Part shown: piece by piece, positions 9,614-17,142 of the stretch
Numbering within the stretch: the stretch's first letter is position 1
Layout of the letters: each line of letters starts with the position of its first letter
Origin: CAZNPU01 sp964575335
GTDB lineage: Bacteria; Planctomycetota; Phycisphaerae; Phycisphaerales; SM1A02
Length of the DNA: 64,000 bases
Direction: 5' to 3'
NCBI GenBank assembly: GCA_964575335.1
Contig: CAZNPU010000002.1
Location: 191,914-255,913 of the forward strand
Translations under genes and position numbers: made by a program
Notes under the pieces: generated by a model
Told to the model about the DNA's origin: nothing
The model's database searches: none
Seen by the model: the letters and a program-made list of their open reading frames with translations, nothing else

Positions 9614-9857
9614 GCTGTGTGACTCTCCTGTGTGCGTTTCTCTGCTCTCTTGAGAGGCTAATCGTATACGTTCGCAGCACGAAATGCCCGCATCGCACAG
9701 ACGGATTTCGACTTCGTTGCTGCCCGCCTGATGCACCAACACGCCGAGACTCACGCGCTGCTCCGTCGTGAAGTCGGGCTGCGAGCAACCTTCGCTGCTA
9801 GAGCACGAGCACGTCTGCGCAGCGCGTTAACACGATTGATGCCCCACCCACCCCCTG

Positions 9858-9942
9858 CCCCTCCCTCATAGGGAGGGGGAATTGTGTGGCCGCTTCATTC
9901 TCGTACTCCCTCTCCCTTCTCTCTCCCTCCTCCAGGAGAGGG
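9858..9942. repeat. Pair of G/C-rich REP-like palindromes
   Basis: CCCCTCCC-TCATA-GGGAGGGG at 9858-9878 is a perfect 8-bp stem with a 5-base loop. A second set of arms, CCCTCTCC at 908-915 of the same kilobase and GGAGAGGG at 9935-9942, follows, with more CCCTCC between. Intergenic hairpins of this composition behave as repetitive extragenic palindromes in many genomes. Neither is followed by a T-run, so they are not obvious terminators. Confidence 0.5.
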
Positions 9943-10241
9943 TGACGGCCCTTCTTCTTCCACGCCGCCGCACTCGCAGGGGATTGATTACGAGACGCGC
10001 GGAAGCGCAAGAGAAACGGGCGGACCGCCGACTTCAGCCCGAAAACGCACGTTTCGCTTCGGCCGTTTGTTCATACCCTTTTTGCGGTCCCGCCGCCACC
10101 CCCACCACGAGTCAGTTGGACAATCGCTCGGAGTCCAATTACCAGGCGATGCGCCAAGCGGCTCGTTCAGCCGTCATCGGCTGCACACGGTAAAACCAGG
10201 TGACCGCCGATGACGACCATGATGTGAGCGTGAAATGAAAC

Positions 10242-10325
10242 GCGCGAAACCGCAAGCGTGATTCGGGAGGAGCTTTGTCGCTCGATATTCTTCCCGCATC
10301 TCCAGAAACGCTTGCGGTCTCGCGC
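10242..10325. repeat. Inverted repeat just downstream of the isocitrate dehydrogenase-family gene
   Basis: Arms GCGCGAAACCGCAAGCGT (10242-10259) and ACGCTTGCGGTCTCGCGC (10308-10325) are complementary at 17 of 18 positions and enclose 48 bases. The right arm ends ten bases from the stop of the gene at 10336-11478. There is no poly-T tail. It may stabilise mRNA 3' ends or be a REP-type element. Confidence 0.6.
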
Positions 10326-10335
10326 AGCAATGCAA

Positions 10336-11478
10336 TTACCCCACCTTTCGCGCAACTTCCTCAGCCACTTCCATCGTGGTATTGGCGCTCGGATCGCCTG
10401 CGCGGACCTGGCGCACGTCGTATGACGCGACCTTGCCTTCGCGGACGACCTCCGCCACAGCAGCTTCGAGACGCTGAGCTTTTTCGGTTTCGCCCAGCCA
10501 GTCGAACATAAGTTTGACGGTCAGAATCATCGCCATGGGGTTGACGACGTTCTTGCCTTCGTACTTGGGCGCCGAGCCGTGGGTGGGTTCAAAGACCGCG
10601 TAGTTGTCGCCGATGTTCGCTGCCGCAGCAAAGCCGAGTCCACCGACCAGTCCTGCTGCGAGATCAGAAATAATGTCGCCGAACATATTTTCCGCAACAA
10701 GCACATCGTAATCGGCGGGATTTTTCAGCAGCCACATGCAGATCGCATCGATGTTGGCCTCCCACGCCTCAATGCCGGGGTATTCCTTGGCGATGCTGCG
10801 GAACACGCGGGTCATCAGGCCGCCGGTTTCGCGCAGGACGTTGGGTTTTTCAACCAGCGTGACGCTGCGGCGGTTGTGCTTTTTGGCGTACTCAAATGCC
10901 TGGCGGCAGATTGATTCGCATCCCTGGCGCGACATGATACGGCTTGAGAGGGCAAGGTTTTCCAGCCCCTTCTCACCGAACTTCTTCATGTTGGGATTGA
11001 TGCTGAGCGCATCATAGACCTGCTGCGGGATTGGATGAAACTCCACGCCGCCGTAGAGACCTTCGGTATTTTCGCGGAAAACAACAAGATCAACGTTGTC
11101 ACCACGGTAATTCAGCGGGTTGCCGGGAAAGGCCTTGCAAGGGCGCAGGTTGGTGTGGAGATTGAAAAGCTGGCGCAGGCGCACGATCGGGCTGCGATAG
11201 ACGAGGCCCTTGTCGCGCAATTCGGGAACGAGTTCCTGCTGCGCTTCGTCGTTGGGTTTGCTGGTGATCGCGCCGAAGAGCGCGCAGTCGGTTTGCTTGA
11301 GGATGTCGATGGTGCGCTGAGGCAGCGCATCGCCTTCCTTGCACCAGAATTCCCAGCCGATATCAGCGGGAATGTATTCCGCATCGAACTTCATGGCATC
11401 GAGCACCAGACGGGCTGCGTTCATGACATCCTTGCCGACGCCGTCGCCAGGCATCCAGGCGATTTTGTATTGAGCCAT
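10336..11478 (-). CDS. Isocitrate/isopropylmalate dehydrogenase-family enzyme
   Basis: 380 residues, the length of the beta-hydroxyacid oxidative decarboxylase family. GDGVGKDV at the N-terminus, FGAITSKP, the substrate-binding segment RLRQLFNLHTNLRP, VFRENTEGLYGGVEF, KPNVLRETGG and FGDIISDLAAGLVGGLG with FEPTHGSAPKYEGKNVVNP are all present, so the metal and NAD(P) sites look intact. The family oxidises isocitrate, homoisocitrate or 3-isopropylmalate. RENTEG and the preceding substrate loop are closer to isocitrate/homoisocitrate enzymes than to LeuB, and the upstream neighbour is a homoaconitase-type hydratase, which fits consecutive steps. The exact substrate is inferred, not seen. Confidence 0.85.
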   Translation of the reverse strand: MAQYKIAWMPGDGVGKDVMNAARLVLDAMKFDAEYIPADIGWEFWCKEGDALPQRTIDILKQTDCALFGAITSKPNDEAQQELVPELRDKGLVYRSPIVRLRQLFNLHTNLRPCKAFPGNPLNYRGDNVDLVVFRENTEGLYGGVEFHPIPQQVYDALSINPNMKKFGEKGLENLALSSRIMSRQGCESICRQAFEYAKKHNRRSVTLVEKPNVLRETGGLMTRVFRSIAKEYPGIEAWEANIDAICMWLLKNPADYDVLVAENMFGDIISDLAAGLVGGLGFAAAANIGDNYAVFEPTHGSAPKYEGKNVVNPMAMILTVKLMFDWLGETEKAQRLEAAVAEVVREGKVASYDVRQVRAGDPSANTTMEVAEEVARKVG

Positions 11479-11619
11479 AGCAATTCACCAGAAGAGCAAG
11501 CAAAAGGGAAAGCAAAGTACGGTACAGTGAGAAATGGAAAGCGAGCAGGCAGTGTACCGCATGATCGCCTCTGCGGGGGGAAACATGAAACGCCGCAGGT
11601 GCCATCAGCGGTTTTCCAG

Positions 11620-13716
11620 TTACAACTGCGCCGCCAGGCGTCTGCGCACCATGTTTTCCGCGCCGCCTGCGACCACCAGCTCCTGCGCCACGACGCTCAG
11701 CGGCGGGAACGAAAACTGCCTGCCGTCGCAGGTGATGATCGACCGCTGGTAATCGATTTCAATGTCCGGGCCAATGATCGTCGCCCCCTGCTGCTGCCCG
11801 GCCGCTTCAGCGTCGCCATTGCTGCTGCTGCGGTTTCGCATCCATTCGACGAGTTCGGGGCACTCGAACACCACAAAACCGTTGTTGAAGGCGTTGCGCT
11901 TGTATGTTTCGCTGAACGAGTGCGCGATCACGCAGGGGATGCCGAAGTGCTTGAGGCAGGTGGCAGCCTGTTCGCGCGATGAGCCGGTGCCGAAGTTGCG
12001 GCCGGCAATGACCACATCACCGGGGCGGGCAATTTTCACGAAGTTCGGATCGTAATTGTTGAAGCTTGCTGCAGCCATTTCCTCCGGCGGCACGTCGTCG
12101 CGATAGGTGAGCTTGCCGGAGTAGATGCCGTCGGTGTTGAGATTGTCAACCGGAAGCCACAGCGCGCGGCCGGTGACTTTGGACGGGAACCCTTCGATGA
12201 TCTCAACGCCCGAATCGCTGCCATCTGCAGCATCGCGTGCAGGGGCGTCGTTTACCTTGACCGAAAACCTGACGGACGTATTGGGGTCGAAGCGCGTCGG
12301 CGCACAGATGTAGCCGGCGACAGCCGACGCCGCCACCACTGCAGGCGATGCAAGATACGCCTTTGCGCTGCGGTCGCCCATGCGGCCCTTGAAGTTGCGA
12401 TTGGTCGCGCTGATGCCGACCTCCCCCGCTTTGAGCGTGCCCGCACCAAGGCCGATGCACGGCCCACATCCGCTGGGCAGCGGAATTGCACCGGCATCCA
12501 GCAGTATCTGCCAATAACCAAGCTCCTCCGCCTGCTTTTGCACTTCCGCGCTGGCCGCAGCAACGTAGAACTCAACGCCGTCAGCCACCTTGCGTCCTTT
12601 GACAACGTTGGCTGCTTCGCGTAGGTCTTCCAGCCGCGCGTTCACGCAGCTTAAGAGATATGCCTTGTTGATGGCGATGCGCTGCTGCTCGATCTCCGGC
12701 AGCGAGGTCATTGTCTTGACATGATCCGGCCCGGAAACGTGCGGGATGACCGTGGACAGATCGAGTTCAAGCTCCACCGCGTACCGCGCCTCTTCATCAG
12801 CCTGCAGTTGATCGCGAGCGGCCCACCATGCGTCAACCATCTCGCGCGTCAGGCGAGGGGTATTTTTTCGGGCAAGAAAATCAGCGCGGCTGTACAGGTA
12901 ATCACGCAAGACCTCATCGAAGGGGAATATGCCCGCCAACGCGCCCCATTCGGTGGTCATGTTGCTGATGGACATGCGCTGGTCCATCGTCAGCGCCGCG
13001 ACGCCTTCGCCGACGAACTCCACCGCCATGTTCAGCACTTCATCGTTGTTGAACAAGCCGCACAGCGCGATGATGATGTCCTTGCCCACTACGCCGGGCT
13101 GCAGCTTGCCCTTGAGCGCGCATCGCGCCACGGGCGGCACCTGCCACCAGGTGATGCCGGTTGCCCAGATACTCGCTGCGTCGGTTCGCACCACCGGCGT
13201 ACCAAGGCAGCACGCTGCGCCGTAGAGATTGGAGTGTGAATCGCTGCCGACGACCATGCTGCCCGGCGTGACGTAGCCTTCTTCAACCATCACCTGATGG
13301 GAGATGCCGCGGCCGGGCGGATAAAAGTCGATGCCGTGCTCGCGCGCGAACGCTTCAATCTTCGCGTACTTGCCGAGGTTTTCGGGGCTGGTGTTTTGAA
13401 TGTCATGATCGATCGCGAACACCGGCTGGCGCGGGTTGTGGATGGCTGGCCTGACAGCTGCAACTGCGCCCGCAGCACCACTGCCTGACGAGCCGCCGGA
13501 CGATTGCCACCGGTCGGCGGAGTCGTTCAGCTTTTCAATGCCGCTCCATATCTCTTTGAATTTGCCCATAACCGCCGACGTGTTGTCGTGGGTCATGACG
13601 TGCTTGGGGCGGATGGTGATGAAATCGCCACTGCGCACGACCTGACCGGGCTTGAGGCTTTCGGGCGCAGCATGCTTGGCAGCGAGCTTTTCAACGAGCG
13701 TAAGCGGCGTGGTCAT
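11620..13716 (-). CDS. Homoaconitase-type (Lys4-like) hydratase of the aconitase superfamily
   Basis: 698 residues, single chain with both the large and the swivel domain. The 4Fe-4S ligands are C357 (LLSCVNARL), C417 and C420 (SGCGPCIGLG). The sequence follows fungal mitochondrial homoaconitase closely from memory: DHDIQNTSPENLGKY, GRGISHQVMVEEGY, SDSHSNLYG, TPVVRTDAASIWATG, VALCGLFNNDEVLN-like, NMTTEWGALAGIFP, ISATNRNFKGRMG, and in the swivel domain NLNTDGIYSGK and GRNFGTGSSREQAA. It could hydrate homocitrate/homoaconitate or serve as the aconitase of this block. The dehydrogenase downstream and citryl-CoA lyase upstream give contrasting hints. The gap to the dehydrogenase is 141 bases. Confidence 0.88.
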   Translation of the reverse strand: MTTPLTLVEKLAAKHAAPESLKPGQVVRSGDFITIRPKHVMTHDNTSAVMGKFKEIWSGIEKLNDSADRWQSSGGSSGSGAAGAVAAVRPAIHNPRQPVFAIDHDIQNTSPENLGKYAKIEAFAREHGIDFYPPGRGISHQVMVEEGYVTPGSMVVGSDSHSNLYGAACCLGTPVVRTDAASIWATGITWWQVPPVARCALKGKLQPGVVGKDIIIALCGLFNNDEVLNMAVEFVGEGVAALTMDQRMSISNMTTEWGALAGIFPFDEVLRDYLYSRADFLARKNTPRLTREMVDAWWAARDQLQADEEARYAVELELDLSTVIPHVSGPDHVKTMTSLPEIEQQRIAINKAYLLSCVNARLEDLREAANVVKGRKVADGVEFYVAAASAEVQKQAEELGYWQILLDAGAIPLPSGCGPCIGLGAGTLKAGEVGISATNRNFKGRMGDRSAKAYLASPAVVAASAVAGYICAPTRFDPNTSVRFSVKVNDAPARDAADGSDSGVEIIEGFPSKVTGRALWLPVDNLNTDGIYSGKLTYRDDVPPEEMAAASFNNYDPNFVKIARPGDVVIAGRNFGTGSSREQAATCLKHFGIPCVIAHSFSETYKRNAFNNGFVVFECPELVEWMRNRSSSNGDAEAAGQQQGATIIGPDIEIDYQRSIITCDGRQFSFPPLSVVAQELVVAGGAENMVRRRLAAQL

Positions 13717-13810
13717 GTCTACAGCATATCACTGAGCGTGCGGTTGAGGCGGCGGGCCGCCGGGCGCTTTTGCAAGACGCAGCAGCCTGCGTTTCGTCTC
13801 CTTGCGGCGG

Positions 13811-14419
13811 TTACTTTTTCTTGTTCTTTGCCGCCTGTGCGCCCAGATACTTGGCGATGTCAAAGTCCACGAAATCCGCGTGGTGGAAGATGATCGATTC
13901 GATGCTACGCTGCACCTTGTCGCCTTCGTGCGAGTGAGTGGCGACGATGTGCATGACCTCAGCCGGAATACCGTGCTTGTAGCACATCGCCACGCCGCTG
14001 AAGGGATGACGCAGCATCTGGCCAAAGCTGCCCTGCACCACCTGTCCGGTTTGCGGGTCTTTGTCGTACTCCAAAGGCTTGCCGCAGTCGGCCAGCAGCG
14101 CGCCGGCGATCAGGTAATCCATATTGATGGGCACCACGTTCCTGCCGCCTGCGTTGAACACCTCTTGCAGTACCCGCGCAATCGCGATGCACTGCTTGAC
14201 GCACGAATTGAGGTGGTCGATGAACGTCATTTCGATGTCGCCGGCCAGCAGCGTGAACTTGACCGCGCGAAGCTCATCGAACGTCCATCCCTTCCCGTTG
14301 CAGCCGGTGGTGATAGCCTCGTTCCACACTGCAGCGACTTTGTCGCGCAGCGATTCATCCTTGATCTGCATCAGGTCGGGAAACAGTTGGGCAATGTCGG
14401 ATGTTGTGTACGTCGTCAT
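13811..14419 (-). CDS. HD-domain-like protein with altered HD motif
   Basis: 202 residues from the ATG at 14419; a longer frame exists upstream, but it would add a hydrophobic, Cys-containing N-terminus unlike the family. The fold order matches HD hydrolases: DHLNS (first His), GALLADCGKPLEY where the second motif is usually LLHDxGK, then RHPFSGVAM and ATHSHEGD, and FHHADFVDFD. The hallmark His of the HD dyad is Ala here while the Asp remains, so catalysis may be lost or metal binding changed. The gene lies inside the citryl-CoA/aconitase block on the same strand, which suggests a regulatory or metabolite-hydrolysing role. This is inferred only from position. Confidence 0.7.
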   Translation of the reverse strand: MTTYTTSDIAQLFPDLMQIKDESLRDKVAAVWNEAITTGCNGKGWTFDELRAVKFTLLAGDIEMTFIDHLNSCVKQCIAIARVLQEVFNAGGRNVVPINMDYLIAGALLADCGKPLEYDKDPQTGQVVQGSFGQMLRHPFSGVAMCYKHGIPAEVMHIVATHSHEGDKVQRSIESIIFHHADFVDFDIAKYLGAQAAKNKKK

Positions 14420-14507
14420 AGGGGGCAGCAGCATACCGCAAAAAAAGAAAATTGAAACAGGCATTTCAACGCCCATCGCCCAGCACATTTACGGCCAAAA
14501 GTAGCGG

Positions 14508-15056
14508 TCAGGCCGGCGGCATCTCCTGCCGAAGCATGCCGTAGAACGCCACGTCCTTGAACTGGCCCCATTTGTGAATGTGTTGCCGCATCGTGCCCTC
14601 GTAGGTCATGCCGATTTTGACAAGCACGCGGCCGGAGGCAGGATTGTCGGTCATGTGATGGGCGAAGATGCGATGCAATTGAAGCGTGTGAAAGCCAAAG
14701 CGAACGACCGCCGCAGCGGCCTCGCTGGCGTATCCGTTGTTCCAGAACGGCTTGCCGATCCAGTAGCCCAGTTCCGCATGCTGGTGTTCTGCTGCCACTT
14801 CAAGCCCGACTGCGCCAATCAGTGTTCCACCTGCGCGCAGGGTAACTGCAAAGACGAAATTGCCCGCATCGCGTTCATTGGCTTCGAGCGAACCTATCCA
14901 CGCCTCAGCCACGCCTTCGGGATATGGATGCGGAATGCGCAGCGTCGTTGCTGCAATGTCGCGGTCGCCCGCAAGGCGACGAACGTCCGGCGCATCGGTC
15001 AGAACAAATGGCCAAAGCAGGAGCCGCTCAGTGTAAATATGCCGCTGGCTGGTCAT
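14508..15056 (-). CDS. GNAT acetyltransferase, RimJ/RimL type
   Basis: 182 residues. TERLLLWPF at the start, the acceptor-side region FVFAVTLRAGGTLIGAVGLE, AELGYWIGKPFWNNGYASEAAAAVV (the acetyl-CoA pyrophosphate-binding segment) and RIFAHHMTDNPASGRVLVKIGM (the motif B Asn-x-x-Ser pattern) define the family. Such enzymes acetylate N-terminal or side-chain amines of proteins or small molecules. The substrate is unknown. It is embedded between the citryl-CoA lyase and HD genes in the same orientation, so it may be co-transcribed. Confidence 0.88.
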   Translation of the reverse strand: MTSQRHIYTERLLLWPFVLTDAPDVRRLAGDRDIAATTLRIPHPYPEGVAEAWIGSLEANERDAGNFVFAVTLRAGGTLIGAVGLEVAAEHQHAELGYWIGKPFWNNGYASEAAAAVVRFGFHTLQLHRIFAHHMTDNPASGRVLVKIGMTYEGTMRQHIHKWGQFKDVAFYGMLRQEMPPA

Positions 15057-15221
15057 ACGTCACGCACCGCTGTCACTGTCCGTGCTGTCTGCCGCGGCAT
15101 GACAGCAATCGCAGTAAAAAGCTGAAAGCACAGGCAGCAGTTGAGCGTTCCCGGTTGATGATGACGCCTTACGTCACTGCCGATCGTGCTTTATACGAAT
15201 GATGATAGGACGCGAGTGCGA

Positions 15222-16004
15222 TCACTCCAGCGTTCGCGCCGGCGGGCCGTCATATTCGTGATGCACAGGATCGATCTTGCGCATCGGCTTGCAGCGCGTC
15301 TGCTCTTCATAAACATGTGCCACCAGGCCGGGTGCGCGGGCGATCATGAACAAACCGTTCATCAGTTCCGGCGGGAAGCCAAGGTCGGCCAGGATCGCGC
15401 CGATTGCGCCGTCCACGTTCATCGGCAGCGGCTTTCCGCCTTTCTGAAACACGCGCTCCACCGCCCGTGCCGCCTGCATGTGCGGTCCGCTCACGCCAGC
15501 CTGCTCGGCCAGATCAAATAAGCGAGCCGTTCGCGGGTCGTTCGTGTGAATGCGATGACCGAAGCCGCTCATGCGCCGATTCGCCTGCTTCAGTTCATTC
15601 AGCACAGCCGCTGCAACGTCATCGAGTTCACCGCCGTCGGTCTTGTGTCGGGCAACGATCTGTGCAAGCTGGCGTGCGCAATTCTCAATTGCCCCGCCAT
15701 GATGCTGATTGATGCTCATAATGCCCGCTGCGACCGATGCGCTCAGAGGCGCACCGGTGGACGCGACGGTTCGGGCCGCCAGTGCAGAAGGCGGCGTAGC
15801 GCCGTGATCGATGCTCGAAACGAGGATGGCGTCCATTAACCGCCCTACTTCAGCGGTTGGAAGCTCGCCGCGCAGCACAAGGTAAACCGCTGCCCCCACG
15901 CTGACGTTGCCCATCAGCTCCGCAATGTCATAACCGCGCACGCGAACGTGGTTCGGCTGAATCTGCGTGATGGAGGTTTTCCAGTTGTTGTTTTCGCTGG
16001 ACAT
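15222..16004 (-). CDS. ccl: Citryl-CoA lyase (citrate synthase-related, short form)
   Basis: 260 residues, the length of stand-alone citryl-CoA lyases and much shorter than citrate synthase (about 430). The catalytic region is kept: H150 in SGFGHRIHTNDPR, D198 in NVDGAIGAILADLG, and the Arg of FMIARAPGLVAHVYEE, a segment that matches the lyase part of ATP-citrate lyase better than citrate synthase. The C-terminus KIDP...EYDGPPARTLE is typical of the annotated lyases. The enzyme splits citryl-CoA (or a homologue) to acetyl-CoA and oxaloacetate. The two upstream genes encode the ligase subunits that would make the CoA thioester, so all three activities of ATP-citrate lyase are present as separate genes. 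Confidence 0.82.
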   Translation of the reverse strand: MSSENNNWKTSITQIQPNHVRVRGYDIAELMGNVSVGAAVYLVLRGELPTAEVGRLMDAILVSSIDHGATPPSALAARTVASTGAPLSASVAAGIMSINQHHGGAIENCARQLAQIVARHKTDGGELDDVAAAVLNELKQANRRMSGFGHRIHTNDPRTARLFDLAEQAGVSGPHMQAARAVERVFQKGGKPLPMNVDGAIGAILADLGFPPELMNGLFMIARAPGLVAHVYEEQTRCKPMRKIDPVHHEYDGPPARTLE

Positions 16005-16127
16005 TTGATATCAAACCAATCAAACAAAATATGATGCGCACCCAGCCTTATTTTTGGAAATAAGAAGACTGCTTGCCATCGAGAGCCTGCTGATTTCTCG
16101 CTTTGCGTTTCGCACTGGCCAGTTTAC

Positions 16128-17060
16128 TTATCGCAAAGCGACCGCCTTGAGCACATCCAGCGTCGCCTGCGGCAGATCGCCGAAGCTCGTCACGACCGCT
16201 GCGCCGGCTTCGCGCAACGCCGCCACTTTGCCGGCATGGGTGCCGCGATTGCCTTCAATGATCGCTCCGGCATGACTGAAGCGAGTGCCTTCCTTTGCCG
16301 CTGCGCCGCCGACGTATGCAATTACAGGTTTCGTCACACGCCTGCTCGCAAGCAAGTCCGCCAGGCGTTCTTCCTGTGAACCGCCGATTTCGCCGAATAC
16401 CACGATCGCATCGGTTTCGGGATCATCTTCAAACAGCAACGCCACTTCAGGAATCGGCAGTCCGACCACTGAATCGCCGCCGACATGCACCAGCGTGCTC
16501 AGGCCGATGCCGGCGCGGCTGAGGTAATAGCCGCATGAACTGGTCATGCCTCCGCTCCGCGACGCCACGCCGCAGGTCATCCCGGGCTTGGGGCCATTGA
16601 ACCACTGACGGGCTGACTCAGCCTTGCCACCAATCATTCCCACAACCGCCGATTTGCCCTCCGGTCCGGGGCTGATCACGCCCAGCGTGTTAGGGCCGAT
16701 GAACTGCGCGCCGTTTGCAGTTGCAGCAGCAGCAATTTCCATCGTGTCCCACAAAGGCACACGATCGGGAACCAGTACGAGCATCTTCACGCCCGCTTCA
16801 ATGGCTTCAATGGCAGCGGACTTCACCAATCGAGCCGGCACAAAGACAACTGAAATATCAATCGCCCCCACAGCCTCAATTGCTTCTGCAACGTGGTTGA
16901 AGACCGGCACGCCTTCAACATTCTGCCCGCCCTTGCCGGGTGTACAGCCGGCGACCACATTTGTGCCGAAGCCTCGCATCAACTTCGTTCGAGCCTGGCC
17001 CTCCCGGCCGGTGATGCCCTGAACGAGTACGCGCTTGGTTGGATCAATGATAATGGACAT
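16128..17060 (-). CDS. Acyl-CoA ligase alpha subunit, SucD-like (succinyl- or citryl-CoA synthetase)
   Basis: 310 residues. The N-terminal CoA-binding Rossmann domain shows VLVQGITGREGQ and GCTPGKGGQ, then the ligase domain with FIGPNTLGVISPG and GVASRSGGMTSSCGYYLSRAGIGLS. H263 in FSHAGAII is the residue phosphorylated in this family. Succinyl-CoA ligase, malate-CoA ligase, citryl-CoA synthetase and ATP-citrate lyase share all these motifs. Because the downstream neighbour is citryl-CoA lyase rather than other TCA-cycle subunits, citryl-CoA or a related acyl-CoA is a serious alternative to succinyl-CoA. It is paired with the beta subunit gene 82 bases upstream. Confidence 0.82.
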   Translation of the reverse strand: MSIIIDPTKRVLVQGITGREGQARTKLMRGFGTNVVAGCTPGKGGQNVEGVPVFNHVAEAIEAVGAIDISVVFVPARLVKSAAIEAIEAGVKMLVLVPDRVPLWDTMEIAAAATANGAQFIGPNTLGVISPGPEGKSAVVGMIGGKAESARQWFNGPKPGMTCGVASRSGGMTSSCGYYLSRAGIGLSTLVHVGGDSVVGLPIPEVALLFEDDPETDAIVVFGEIGGSQEERLADLLASRRVTKPVIAYVGGAAAKEGTRFSHAGAIIEGNRGTHAGKVAALREAGAAVVTSFGDLPQATLDVLKAVALR

Positions 17061-17142
17061 AAGAACCTGTTCGGGTCACAAAAAGAATGCCGTTTGGTGG
17101 GTTGAACTTACCTGCTGCCGCCGCAACGGCTCACTTCGTCAT

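Larger units (their letters stand above)
9614..10335. other. 722-base intergenic region holding palindromic repeats
   Basis: No gene is supported. The stretch contains C-rich palindromes at 9858-9942 and a long imperfect inverted repeat at 10242-10325 (both listed separately). It separates the aconitase/isocitrate dehydrogenase genes from the downstream secreted-protein and PrpD-family genes, which makes a single transcript less likely. Confidence 0.5.
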
